DNA from: Pelomonas margarita
GTDB lineage: Bacteria > Pseudomonadota > Gammaproteobacteria > Burkholderiales > Burkholderiaceae_C
DNA: 64,000 nucleotides
Direction: 5' to 3'
Assembly (NCBI RefSeq): GCF_043555875.1
Contig: NZ_JBIGHW010000003.1
Coordinates: 310,001 to 374,000 of the forward strand
Below the pieces are notes generated by a model that did not search any database, was not told the DNA's origin, and saw only the letters and a list, made by a program, of their open reading frames with translations. Positions 1 to 8,257 of the stretch are shown here, one piece after another. The position numbers were made by a program, and so were the translations under genes. Within the stretch, counting starts at the first letter, position 1. Each line of letters opens with the position of its first letter.

Positions 1-919
1 AGTGCTGCCTCACCATGGGCACCTGCAGCAGCACCCGGTGCGACTGCGCGTCGGGCGCGGCCAGGCGCTCCGCCAGCTGCGAGTAAAAGCCCGTGCCCGG
101 CACCTGCTGGGCCTGCTCGCGCGCCTCGGGCAAGCGCCCGAGGCGCAGCAACGCATCGGCGCGGCGCGCAGCGATCAGCCCGGCCCAGCGCGACCCGGCA
201 CGCGGCATGCCGTGTGCCACGGCGTCCAGCAGCGCCAGCGCCTCGGCGTGTCGCTGCTCGTCAGCCGCCATGCCGTGCAACTGCCAGGCCACGCTGCCGT
301 TGCAGGTCTCGGCCAGCGCGGGCTGCAGCAGCGCAATGGCCTCGTCGCGCCGCTGCATCTGCCACAGCAGCTGCGCCACCTGCTGCAGCGCCGTGCGGTA
401 GCCGGGGCGCAGGCGCAGCGCCTCGCGGCCGGCGTCCAGCGCGGCCTCCGTGCGATCCAGCCGCGCCAGCATGTAGCTGTGCTCCACCCAGAGCCAGGGG
501 TCACCCGCGTCCAGCGCCAGGGCCTCGCGGTGTGCCGCCAGCGCCGCGCTGCCGTCCCGCAAGTCAGCCAGCCACAGCCCGTGCAGCGACAGGCGCTCGG
601 CACGCACGGCGGGCTCGGCCGCTTCCGGCACGGGGCGGGCCTCGGCAGCGCGCCAGTACGCGTAGGCACCGCGGTTGCCGAGCACGACGCGCAGCAGCCC
701 GGTCTGGGCCGCCGCATGGGTCGGGTGGCGACGCCCGATGCGCAGCGCCAACGCATCACCGCCGCGGTCGTCCCCCACGTGGCGCAGCGCACGCGCCGCG
801 ACCAGCTGTGCCGACACGTCAGCGCTTTCGCGCAACGTGTCCAGCCAGGGATCCACCTGCAGCGCCATGCCGCGGTCCAGCCAGGCGTCGATGTCTAGTA
901 GACCGGGAGCCGACGCCAC
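1..919 (-). CDS. TPR-repeat protein, likely with a C39-like peptidase domain (partial, 3' end outside window)
   Basis: An open frame of about 306 codons runs off the window edge. The product is rich in Ala, Leu and Arg helices with TPR-like spacing (for example segments around LALDAGDPWLWVEHSYML and EALRLRPGYRTALQQVA). The last visible residues, HRVLLQVPMVRQH, match how the C39-like cysteine peptidase domain begins in TPR-C39 proteins, where a conserved Gln is soon followed by the catalytic Cys. That Cys is outside the window, so the peptidase part is inference. The GTG start at 919 has a strong purine ribosome site (AGGGAGGGG) just upstream; an in-frame ATG at 943 is the alternative. It is divergent from the TonB receptor. 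Confidence 0.6.
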   Translation of the reverse strand, partial: MASAPGLLDIDAWLDRGMALQVDPWLDTLRESADVSAQLVAARALRHVGDDRGGDALALRIGRRHPTHAAAQTGLLRVVLGNRGAYAYWRAAEARPVPEAAEPAVRAERLSLHGLWLADLRDGSAALAAHREALALDAGDPWLWVEHSYMLARLDRTEAALDAGREALRLRPGYRTALQQVAQLLWQMQRRDEAIALLQPALAETCNGSVAWQLHGMAADEQRHAEALALLDAVAHGMPRAGSRWAGLIAARRADALLRLGRLPEAREQAQQVPGTGFYSQLAERLAAPDAQSHRVLLQVPMVRQH

Positions 920-1007
920 GCTCCCCTCCCTGTCTCTTGTCATTGCGAGGCATCGTAGTGGCGGGCAGATTAAACTGCGGCCTGCTGCGGCTGGAGGAAA
1001 CCCCAGG

Positions 1008-1141
1008 CGCAGCTCTCGCTAGGGGTGTTGGCTTCGGCCGACTGAGACAGTCCCTTTGAACCTGACTGGAAGCGCGGCAACGCGCTTCAGGGCCCTCCGG
1101 AAACGGGGGCTCGAGGTAATCCTCGCGCAGGGAAGCAGCCG
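1008..1141 (+). promoter_or_regulatory. TPP (THI-box) riboswitch with two extra hairpins
   Basis: The leader contains the TPP aptamer landmarks in order: AGGGGTG at 1021-1027, a P3 hairpin closed by TTCG, CTGAGA at 1042-1047, TCCCTTTGAACCTGA at 1051-1065, then CGAGG-TAAT-CCTCG at 1112-1125 followed by CGCAGGGAAG. It lies upstream of a TonB-dependent receptor, which fits known control of outer-membrane thiamine transport by THI elements. Between the CCTGA block and the GGTAAT stem, two hairpins are inserted: 1066-1090 with a GCAA loop and 1094-1109 with a GAAA loop. TPP binding should lower receptor expression. Confidence 0.8.
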
Positions 1142-1145
1142 AACC

Positions 1146-1186
1146 ACGGCCCTCCTCCGTTCTCCGTCTCCAGGAGGCGCGGCCGT
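1146..1186 (+). promoter_or_regulatory. Hairpin, candidate riboswitch expression platform
   Basis: ACGGCC (1146-1151) pairs with GGCCGT (1181-1186), and CTCCT pairs with AGGAG inside, giving a strong stem directly after the aptamer and 40 nt before the receptor start. There is no clean U-run, so it is either a weak terminator or an anti-terminator/ribosome-site switch. No good ribosome site is visible immediately before the ATG at 1227. Confidence 0.45.
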
Positions 1187-1226
1187 CTTCCGGGTTTGCC
1201 GACCTGCCATCGCTTTTTGCATCCCG

Positions 1227-3362
1227 ATGGCACAACCAACCTTCTCCCGCCTCGCCGCCGCTGCTGCGCTGCTGAGCTCGCAACTTGCCCTGGCCCAGAC
1301 GCTGCCCACTGTCAGCGTCAGCGGTCGCGCCACCGAAGCCGCCCCCGCGCTCGCCGGCTTCGACACACCGCCCGCGCGTCTGCCCATGCAGGCGCTGAGC
1401 CTTTCGGCCGAACGCCTGGAAGATCTGGGCATCCGCCAGCTGGCCGGCATCACCAAGCTCGACGCCTCGGTCTCGGACGGCTACAACGCCGTGGGCTACT
1501 GGTCGCAGCTCAAGGTGCGCGGCTTCGACCTTGACAACCGCTTCAACCTCCGCCGCGACGGTCTGCCCATCAACGGCGAGACCGCGCTGTCGCTGGCCAA
1601 CAAGGCCGCCGTCGAGGTGCTCAAGGGCAGCTCGGGCATGCAGGCCGGCACCAGCTCGCCGGCCGGCCTGGTCAACCTGGCGGTCAAGCGCCCGCTGGCG
1701 GAGGACGCCACCGTGCTGACGCTGGGCGCCATCCAGGGCGGCACCGTGGAAGCCAGCCTGGACCACTCCCAACGCATCGGTGCCAGCCGCGAGTTCGGCC
1801 TGCGACTGAACCTCGCCGCCGCACGGCTTGATCCGCAACTGCGCAACGGCCAGGGACACTCGCACACGGCGGCGCTGGCCACCGACTGGCGCGTCAGCGC
1901 CGACACGCTGGTGGAAGCCGAGATCGAGCTCAACCGTCAGCGCCAGCCCAGCCAGGATGGCTTCAGCCTGCTGGGCAACACGCTGCCCGACGCCGGCCGC
2001 ATCGACCCCGAGCTCAACCTCAACAACCAGCCGTGGACACTGCCAGTTGTCTTCAGCAACACGCACGCGTCGCTGCGCGTGCAACACAAGCTCGGCCAGG
2101 GCTGGCAGGCGCGCGTGCACGCCGGCCTGCAGCGCCTGCGCAGCGACGACCGCAATGCCTTCGCGTTCGGACTGGACTGCAATGAAACCAGCGACTTTGC
2201 CGGTGCCTTCTACTGCGACCGCTTCGGCCCCGACGGCCGCTTCGACCTCTACGACTACCGCAGCGAGAACGAGCGGCGCGACACGAGCTCACTGGACATC
2301 TCCGCCAGCGGCCCGTTGCAGCTGGCCGGCCTGCGGCATGACCTGACCCTGGGCGGGCTGACCAGTCAGTTCAAGAGCCGCTTCCAGCGTCAGGCCTACA
2401 ACTTCACCGGCGTGGGCAACATCGGTGGCGCCGTGGTGACCGCACCCAGGCCCGAGCTGACCAGCGAAAACACCAACCGCGACGAGCGCAGCACCGAGCT
2501 CTACCTGCGCGACCGCGTGGCGCTGGCAGCCGACACCACGGCCTGGCTGGGCCTGCGCCACACACGGCTGCAGCGCGAGAGCGTGCGCACCGACGGCTCG
2601 CGCGCGACCGACTACGCGCAGAGCGTCACGACGCCGTGGATCGCGCTCAGCCACGCCATCGCGGCCGACTGGCTGGTCTACGCCAGCTGGGGCGAGGGGG
2701 TGGAGAGCGAGGTCGTCCCCAACCGCAGCCGCTACGTCAAGCCCGGCCAGGCCCTGCCCGCGCTCAAGAGCCGCCAAACCGAGCTGGGCCTGAAGACCGG
2801 CACGCAACGCGTCGAGGGCGCACTGACCGTGTTCGACATCCGCCGGCCGCTGTGGCGCGACATCGGCAGCTGCGACATCGCCCTGAGCTGCGAGCGCCGC
2901 GCCGACGGCGCCGCGCGGCACCGCGGCGTCGAAGCCAGCGCCGACCTGAAGTGGCGCGGCGGCGGTGTGTTCGCCAGCGCCGCCCGCCTGCGCGCGCGCC
3001 GCGAGCACAGCCTCGAGGCCAGCCTCAACGGCCTGGTGCCGCCCAACGTGCCGCAAACCACGCTCAAGGCACAGCTGCGCCAGGACCTGCTGCCCGGCCT
3101 GCAAGCGCACCTGGGCCTGCAGCACGAGGGCCAGCGCTTCGCGACGCCCGACAACGGCATCACCGTGCCGGCCTGGACGGTCGCCGATGCCGGCCTGCGC
3201 TACACGCTGCTGCAGGGCAATCAGACCTGGATCTGGCGCGCCGCCGTCGACAACCTGACCAACCGCCGCGCCTGGCGCGAAGCCCCGTGGCAGTTCGAAC
3301 ACAGCTACCTCTACCCGCTCGCGCCACGAACTTTCCGAGCAAGTTTGGAGATCAAGCTCTGA
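1227..3362 (+). CDS. TonB-dependent outer-membrane receptor, predicted thiamine/precursor uptake
   Basis: A 711-aa outer-membrane transporter of the siderophore-receptor type. ATG 1227 is chosen because it yields a signal peptide (SRLAAAAALLSSQLALAQ) directly ahead of a TonB-box-like segment (TLPTVSVSG). The plug domain spans about residues 40-165 (LKVRGFDLDN, VEVLKGSSGM, GLVNLAVKRP are typical plug motifs). The rest is a 22-strand barrel, with TonB-receptor C-terminal features such as VDNLTNRRAW near residue 680. The last residue is Leu instead of the more usual Phe. The upstream TPP riboswitch suggests a thiamine-related substrate; sequence alone would have suggested an iron-siderophore receptor. 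Longer in-frame extensions to 1056 run through the riboswitch and are unlikely to be translated. Confidence 0.85.
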   Translation: MAQPTFSRLAAAAALLSSQLALAQTLPTVSVSGRATEAAPALAGFDTPPARLPMQALSLSAERLEDLGIRQLAGITKLDASVSDGYNAVGYWSQLKVRGFDLDNRFNLRRDGLPINGETALSLANKAAVEVLKGSSGMQAGTSSPAGLVNLAVKRPLAEDATVLTLGAIQGGTVEASLDHSQRIGASREFGLRLNLAAARLDPQLRNGQGHSHTAALATDWRVSADTLVEAEIELNRQRQPSQDGFSLLGNTLPDAGRIDPELNLNNQPWTLPVVFSNTHASLRVQHKLGQGWQARVHAGLQRLRSDDRNAFAFGLDCNETSDFAGAFYCDRFGPDGRFDLYDYRSENERRDTSSLDISASGPLQLAGLRHDLTLGGLTSQFKSRFQRQAYNFTGVGNIGGAVVTAPRPELTSENTNRDERSTELYLRDRVALAADTTAWLGLRHTRLQRESVRTDGSRATDYAQSVTTPWIALSHAIAADWLVYASWGEGVESEVVPNRSRYVKPGQALPALKSRQTELGLKTGTQRVEGALTVFDIRRPLWRDIGSCDIALSCERRADGAARHRGVEASADLKWRGGGVFASAARLRARREHSLEASLNGLVPPNVPQTTLKAQLRQDLLPGLQAHLGLQHEGQRFATPDNGITVPAWTVADAGLRYTLLQGNQTWIWRAAVDNLTNRRAWREAPWQFEHSYLYPLAPRTFRASLEIKL

Positions 3363-3398
3363 AACTGAAAAAATTCCTGCTATAGTCATGGGCTCTGC

Positions 3399-3474
3399 TC
3401 CTCGATAGCTCAGTCGGTAGAGCGCCGGACTGTTAATCCGTAGGTCCCTGGTTCGAGCCCAGGTCGGGGAGCCA
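3399..3474 (+). tRNA. tRNA-Asn (GTT), copy 1
   Basis: A full 76-nt cloverleaf with encoded CCA; acceptor TCCTCGA pairs with TCGGGGA, anticodon loop CTGTTAA gives GTT, T-loop GGTTCGAGC. A TATAGT box at 3381-3386 is a plausible -10 element. It is identical to the second copy 65 nt downstream. Confidence 0.97.
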
Positions 3475-3539
3475 CAGAAATCCGTCGAAAGACGACAAGA
3501 CGCATGACGCAACCGCTTGTCATGCCGACATAGAACTTT

Positions 3540-3615
3540 TCCTCGATAGCTCAGTCGGTAGAGCGCCGGACTGTTAATCCGTAGGTCCCTGGTTCGAGCC
3601 CAGGTCGGGGAGCCA
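3540..3615 (+). tRNA. tRNA-Asn (GTT), copy 2, integration target
   Basis: Identical in sequence to the copy at 3399. Its 3' 48 nt recur at 29467-29514, so this copy is the left border of the integrated region. The usual tRNA terminator is not found after it; a terminator of that kind follows each downstream partial copy instead. Confidence 0.97.
3568..3615 (+). repeat. attL-like core in tRNA-Asn (48 bp)
   Basis: This 48-bp tRNA 3' segment is repeated perfectly at 29467-29514. Direct repeats of a tRNA 3' end bordering foreign genes are the standard signature of site-specific integration. The pair brackets about 25.9 kb. Confidence 0.9.
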
Positions 3616-5151
3616 ACAATGCTCGCTGCGAACCGGTTGCCCGTCAGTCCTGACGAGGCAATCGGGCTTGTAGTGGACATCCACAGAGCCATCATTGATG
3701 ACGATCCGATCCGTGATCGTTGCCAAGATGGCTCTTTTCTTTTTGGGGTCCTCGGTGGCAGTGATCGTGGCGCGGAAGATCTCCGCAGCCTCTTCAGCCG
3801 AGATGGTCAGCGGGCCCACGTTTGGCTCGGGCTCGGCCTCCAGAGCGGTCATCGCGCGCTCCAACGCGTCGATCCGCCCGTTGAGCTCTCGCAGGCGCGG
3901 CCCCAGTTCCTTGATGCCTGGGGCGTCCTTGCCGCCCTCCTCGATGACCTCGAACAGCTTGCTACGCCGCCCCTCGGCCCCACGGAGCTCCAACAGCAGC
4001 GCGGTGCGGCGGCGAGCACGGTCTTTCACCCATTCGGTCGTTGACTCGTCAAGACGATCCAGCACGCCCTGGATGACATCGACGGTCAGTACTTTGTCCA
4101 GCAACTGCTTCGTCATCCACGCGTCGAACTGGTCGGCGCGGAAAGTCGGCAAGCCACAGCGCACGCCCTGAAGATGGTTGTGACAGCCGTAGTAGCTGTA
4201 CATGACGCCGCCGCGGCCCTTCCCTGTTCGGATCTTCAGTGAGCCATCGCAGCGCCCACAGCGCAGCAGGCCTGTGAAGGCATGCTGGCTGGTCGCGGCC
4301 GACTTCTCGGCCTTCGGCGCACGCTCACCTATGGCCACCTGCACCCGGTCGAACAACTCGGGCGAGACGATGGCATCGTGGCCATGCACGCGCACCCACT
4401 CACTTTCCGGCTTCTGCTTGCGCGTCTTGTTGTCGAAGCGGTTGAAGATGACCATGCCCATGTAGGCCTCGCTTTTGAGTAGGTAAAGGATCGCCGCCTT
4501 GCGCCACGGGCGACCGTTGAGGGTGACGCCCAGCTCGTTCAGCCGCGTAGCGATGAGCAGCGCGCCGACGCCTTCGGCAGCCCACCCGAACATTTGCCGC
4601 ACCACGGCGGCTTCGTACTCGTCTGGCGCCATCCGGCGACGACGCCCGTCGGCAGCAGGCACGGCGCGGAAGCCGTAAGGCACGCGTCCGCCCATCCAGT
4701 AGCCATCAGCTGCGGCGCTCATCATCGAGCGCTTGGTGTCACGGCTCACCTGGCGGCTGTAGTTCTCGTCAATGACCTGCTGCATGCTGTCCAGCAGCCA
4801 GCCTTCATGCGTGTTGATGTCGACGTCTGACTGGGCGTACACCAGCCGGGTCCCGAAGCCCTGCAGCTCACGCTTGTAGGTGATGGCGTCGTGCTGGTCC
4901 CGCGCAAAGCGGCTGCTGCTCCAGCAGATGAGGTAATCGACGTCACGCAGCGCGCAGCGGTTGATGGCGGCTCGGAAGCCCGGACGGGCGTCAGTGGTGC
5001 CGCTGATGCCCTCATCGCGATAGACGGCCACCACAGCCGCATTCAGGCCCTGCGCGCGCTTGTGGCAGGCCTCAATCTGGCTGTCGATGGACAAGCCTTC
5101 GTCGGCCTGGCGCTCGGTGCTAACACGGGCATAGACGACAGCGCGCTTCAT
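3574..5151 (-). CDS. Large serine recombinase / integrase
   Basis: 525 aa. The N-terminal resolvase domain has YARVSTE with catalytic Ser11, then DEGIS and SRFARD motifs. A Recombinase domain follows (about 155-260), then a zinc ribbon (Cys298, Cys301, Cys323, Cys333) and a coiled-coil segment (about 365-440). It would catalyse site-specific strand exchange through a Ser-linked intermediate. The final 13 codons and the stop lie inside tRNA-Asn copy 2, so the C-terminus is supplied by the attachment site, a layout common for tyrosine integrases but unusual for serine ones. The ribosome site AAGGTG precedes the ATG, which overlaps the upstream gene's stop by 4 nt (ATGA), implying co-translation. 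Confidence 0.92.
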   Translation of the reverse strand: MKRAVVYARVSTERQADEGLSIDSQIEACHKRAQGLNAAVVAVYRDEGISGTTDARPGFRAAINRCALRDVDYLICWSSSRFARDQHDAITYKRELQGFGTRLVYAQSDVDINTHEGWLLDSMQQVIDENYSRQVSRDTKRSMMSAAADGYWMGGRVPYGFRAVPAADGRRRRMAPDEYEAAVVRQMFGWAAEGVGALLIATRLNELGVTLNGRPWRKAAILYLLKSEAYMGMVIFNRFDNKTRKQKPESEWVRVHGHDAIVSPELFDRVQVAIGERAPKAEKSAATSQHAFTGLLRCGRCDGSLKIRTGKGRGGVMYSYYGCHNHLQGVRCGLPTFRADQFDAWMTKQLLDKVLTVDVIQGVLDRLDESTTEWVKDRARRRTALLLELRGAEGRRSKLFEVIEEGGKDAPGIKELGPRLRELNGRIDALERAMTALEAEPEPNVGPLTISAEEAAEIFRATITATEDPKKKRAILATITDRIVINDGSVDVHYKPDCLVRTDGQPVRSEHCWLPDLGSNQGPTD

Positions 5152-6272
5152 CCGAGCACCTTAGCCTTGTTGGTTAGGCGCTTCAGGTGACGAAACGACA
5201 TGGATTCACCGAGTTTGGTTTGCAGCATGGTGTAGATCTGGCTCGGCTTGAGGCCGGCCGCGACGAGGGTTTCGATGTAGCGGTTGCGCTGGTATTTCTC
5301 GAAGGCCCTGATGGTTCGCAAGCGCAGCTCGATGGCGTTGCTCCTGCCGCGCAGCGACGGCTCTGCTGACCAGGCCGCCCACAACGCCACGAAGTCGTCA
5401 TAGCCGATGAGATGGGCCACGTTGATCCACAGCTCAGACATGCCGATGTCGATCAGTTCAGCGATGCGAGGGTCGCGAGCCGGCACATCGGCGGCTGGCG
5501 TGGCCTTCAGGCAGGCATCCGCCAGCAGGGCGTGCTCCAGTTCGCGCGGGAACAGATCCCCACCTGAGCTGGCGGACTGCTGGATCTGCGCGACGACGAT
5601 TGAGCTGACCTGCGGCGCGTTCCTCGCTGCCATGTGCGATTCGGCCCAGCTGTCCGAGGTGATCTTCGTGATCGCTCGCTGCGAGCGCTCGTCTCCGAGA
5701 TGGGCCCGCACCGTCGCCCAGATCACCGAGCAAGGCAGCCCAGCAGCCCTCAGTGCCCTGATGTAGAGGTTGCTCTGATAGCGCTCGTAGCTGGCGAAGT
5801 CGCGCAGCTCGACGAGGATCTGGCCATCGCCAGTCAGCGCGCGAGGCTCGGCAGAGAGATGGCGCCAGAAGCCCAGAAATCGCTCGTACCCGAGGAACTG
5901 CGCCACGCCCAGCCACATCGTGGACAGACCGATTTCCGCGAGCTCCAGCATCAGCGGATCAGCGAGCGACAGCGAGCCGTCGAACACCGGCCCGGCAACT
6001 TTTGACGGTGAGCGCCCATCCAGGTACCCACCTCCCCCTGTGGGGGGCCTGCGGCTCGCCTGCCGACCCCCCACCCCCTGCCGGGGAGCTTCTACCGCCG
6101 CACTGTGTTCGCCGTCCAGGTGCGGCCACAGCTCCAGGTTGTCCGCTGCACTCGCAGCACTGCGCTTTTGCTCGCCCATCACCACACTCCCCACATAGAG
6201 ACGCGCACGCCCATCCACTGCGTGTTCCAACAGACTGCGCAGCGCCGGGCACCCGTCAATTTGTGTCGCCAT
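5148..6272 (-). CDS. Unknown protein with an internal tandem duplication, recombinase-linked
   Basis: 374 aa, no family recognised with confidence. Residues about 105-204 and 267-369 are clear repeats of one another: each starts DP..(A)ELxxIGxSxxW, continues with GYxxF..(F/L)W..xSAEP and FxxYxxNxYIxxLxAAGL, and ends in a basic, helix-turn-helix-like stretch. Two DNA-binding-like modules joined by a linker fit a recombination accessory or directionality factor; this is inference. The first 100 residues are low-complexity, and ATG 6179 with a GGGGAG ribosome site is an alternative start. It overlaps the serine recombinase by 4 nt and lies about 155 nt downstream of a tyrosine recombinase on the same strand. 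Confidence 0.65.
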   Translation of the reverse strand: MATQIDGCPALRSLLEHAVDGRARLYVGSVVMGEQKRSAASAADNLELWPHLDGEHSAAVEAPRQGVGGRQASRRPPTGGGGYLDGRSPSKVAGPVFDGSLSLADPLMLELAEIGLSTMWLGVAQFLGYERFLGFWRHLSAEPRALTGDGQILVELRDFASYERYQSNLYIRALRAAGLPCSVIWATVRAHLGDERSQRAITKITSDSWAESHMAARNAPQVSSIVVAQIQQSASSGGDLFPRELEHALLADACLKATPAADVPARDPRIAELIDIGMSELWINVAHLIGYDDFVALWAAWSAEPSLRGRSNAIELRLRTIRAFEKYQRNRYIETLVAAGLKPSQIYTMLQTKLGESMSFRHLKRLTNKAKVLG

Positions 6273-6428
6273 AAATGAGTTAGCCCGTTCCTGTTACACA
6301 TTTGCAACACACCCGAAATCGCCCGGCGTCATCGATGTTTCCTCGCTATATGCCCTTCGACCATGGAGACGGGATAGGCGTTGTGTCCTCATGCGGGATC
6401 GGGGCGCGGGTCGATCGATGGCTGCCGA

Positions 6429-7439
6429 CTACAGCCGGCGCAGCAGCTCGGAGACCGGGGTTTTGATCTTGGCCAGCGGCCCCGACTTGTCGACGGTCGC
6501 TGTCTTGCGCCGTGAGCTCAGCGAGTCATAGATGGCCGTGGTCTTGGGGTCGACGTGGCCCAGCAGCTCCTGGCGCAGGATCAGGTCTACACCGTCCTCC
6601 GCCAGCTCGGTCCCGAACAGGTGGCGAAGCGCGTGCGGGTGCAGCTCGGCTTTCGGCACACCCACGGCCTCGCCGTGGCGCTGAATCATTCGCCAGACCG
6701 ATTTGCGCGAGATCCGCACCGCCTCGCCGTGCCAGTCCTCCGGCTTGCACCTGGTGTTGCGCGCGTTGACGAACAGCACCGTGCGCACGTCGGCGCCGGC
6801 CTTGACCTGCCGGTCATAGGTTCTCAGCTCCTCATGGTCCAGATAGACCCTGAGCAGCATCTCCGCCTCACGCGGCACCGGCAGCACTCGAGTTTTCTCG
6901 CCTTTCTCGGTCACGCGCACGATCAACCGCGGCTTGCCGTCCACCTCGCCGGGCCGCAGGTCCTCCACGTTGAGGGCCACCAGGCCGCCCACACGCAGCC
7001 CGCAGCCGATCAGCAGCGACAGCATGGCCGCATCCCGCAGCCCCAGGAAGGTGGACAGATCAGGCGCCCACATCAATTTCTCGGCGCTGGCCAGGCTGGT
7101 GACCTCCGGCAGAGGCTTGGCGGTCTTCGGGTGCTGCAGCTCGCCCGCCGCGTTGCGCTTGACCAGGCCGCGGCGCCGAGCCCAGGAATAGAAGCCACGC
7201 GCCGCCGAGATGTACTGACGCCGGCTGCGGGCGATCACCCCGCGCTTGTGTAGCCAGATGCCGGACCAGGCCTCCAGTTCCACCGGCTCCGCATCCAACA
7301 GCGCCCGGCCGTCCAGAAACTCCTGCAGCCGCGCCAGACAGGCCCGGTACGCCTCCACCGTGCGAGCGCTGCGCCCGCGGGCCGCCTGCAGGTACTGCAG
7401 GAACCCATCGACAGCCTCAGCGTCAGATTCATGCGCCAT
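6429..7439 (-). CDS. Tyrosine recombinase (XerC/D-like phage integrase family)
   Basis: 336 aa from ATG 7439, preceded by AAGGGG; a GTG one codon earlier is possible. An N-terminal SAM-like core-binding domain (about 10-95) is followed by the catalytic domain with Arg149 (CGLRVGGL), a beta-hairpin Lys region (EKGEKTR), the HPHALRH box, LLGH His295 and nucleophile Tyr304. The Glu usually found after the first catalytic Arg is replaced by Gly, a minor deviation. No arm-binding domain is visible, so it resembles Xer-type or transposon-type enzymes more than lambda-type integrases. It lies beside a field of palindromic repeats (7459-7854) that could hold its binding sites. Confidence 0.9.
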   Translation of the reverse strand: MAHESDAEAVDGFLQYLQAARGRSARTVEAYRACLARLQEFLDGRALLDAEPVELEAWSGIWLHKRGVIARSRRQYISAARGFYSWARRRGLVKRNAAGELQHPKTAKPLPEVTSLASAEKLMWAPDLSTFLGLRDAAMLSLLIGCGLRVGGLVALNVEDLRPGEVDGKPRLIVRVTEKGEKTRVLPVPREAEMLLRVYLDHEELRTYDRQVKAGADVRTVLFVNARNTRCKPEDWHGEAVRISRKSVWRMIQRHGEAVGVPKAELHPHALRHLFGTELAEDGVDLILRQELLGHVDPKTTAIYDSLSSRRKTATVDKSGPLAKIKTPVSELLRRL

Positions 7440-8257
7440 CACGCACCCCTTTTTTCAATCCACGGCGACGGGGATAGGACATTCAACCCGTGGAGCCGTG
7501 GGCGGCCCATTTTATGACCATGCAAACCCAGTATTCATGCGGGTTTGCGGTCGATTCCAAATCCATGGATTGACCTGTGGATGCCCTCGCGATCCATGGT
7601 TACAAAACTGACAACTTTTTCAGACCCGTGGATGCACAGATCCTTCCTGTGGCCTTCTTCTCTCTCTCTTTTCTATATAAATCAAAGAGATAGATAGAAA
7701 CAGCGACCAATATGCAGAAAATGCATTGTGTGGAAGAAATACCCCGACCCGTGGAATTTTTAAATCAATCCATGGATGCATTTCTAGGCAGTTGCGGCGA
7801 GTTTTCATAGAGGCAGGCATAGGCTGCGGCTATCCCTGTCCATCGATCCACGGACATTTGCGCCTCTCCCGGCAGGATTCATCCGTTTTGCATGGTCGGG
7901 CCCGCCCTCGTCCTCCAGACCGGTCGGCCCGGGTCAACGTCATTGGGGGGTGCGGGGGGTGTCCATCAGGCCGAGGTGCGGCGCCGCCACCACCTGGCCA
8001 GCGCCGGCCGCGACGCCATGCCGCGCCGGCGCGCCAGATCGGCCCAGGCGGCGAGATCTCGAACCGGGTAGGGGTCAGGTCGCAGCGCGGCTCCTCGGCC
8101 GCGTGGCGCCGTCGTCGACCGCCCCCCGCGAATGAGGGGAAGCCCCAATGCCGCGGTCTCTTGATTTATCGTCGCAAGCGACTATTATTCAACCCATGGA
8201 CAGCAAACACGCAGTCCACCGACGCCGGCCGGTAGCCGGTTCTCTACGGAGACTTCC
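7440..8257. repeat. Intergenic iteron-like field with repeated YCCRYGGA motif
   Basis: Over 800 bp without a convincing gene. It carries at least nine copies of an 8-bp near-palindrome: 7459 (TCCACGGC), 7487 (CCCGTGGA), 7562 (TCCATGGA), 7574 (CCTGTGGA), 7593 (TCCATGGT), 7625, 7748 (CCCGTGGA), 7769 (TCCATGGA), 7847 (TCCACGGA), with a further CCCATGGA at 8193. Several extend into a shared GATTGAC or GATGC flank. The region contains AT-rich stretches (about 7610-7790) inside a GC-rich element. It could be a replication origin, recombinase arm sites or a regulator array. A 60-codon minus frame at 7966-8148 exists but has no support. Confidence 0.6.

Noticed and set aside
2..898. Plus-strand ORF opposite the TPR gene
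   Set aside because: Its composition is that of a GC-rich antisense shadow; the minus frame has TPR-like periodicity and a good ribosome site.
1056..1226. Extended N-terminus of the TonB receptor
   Set aside because: It would be translated through the TPP riboswitch, and the signal peptide begins only at ATG 1227.
2289..3695. Long minus ORF with an apparent repeated motif (WARTRDLRINSPALYRLSYRG twice)
   Set aside because: The repeat is just the antisense reading of the two tandem tRNA-Asn genes, and the rest is antisense to the TonB receptor.
7459..7854. CRISPR-like array
   Set aside because: The repeats are 8 bp palindromes with irregular spacing and no unique spacers of constant length; no cas gene is in the window.
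7966..8148. 60-codon minus ORF upstream of the DUF932 gene
   Set aside because: Arg/Ala-rich as expected from random GC-rich sequence, with no ribosome site or recognisable domain.
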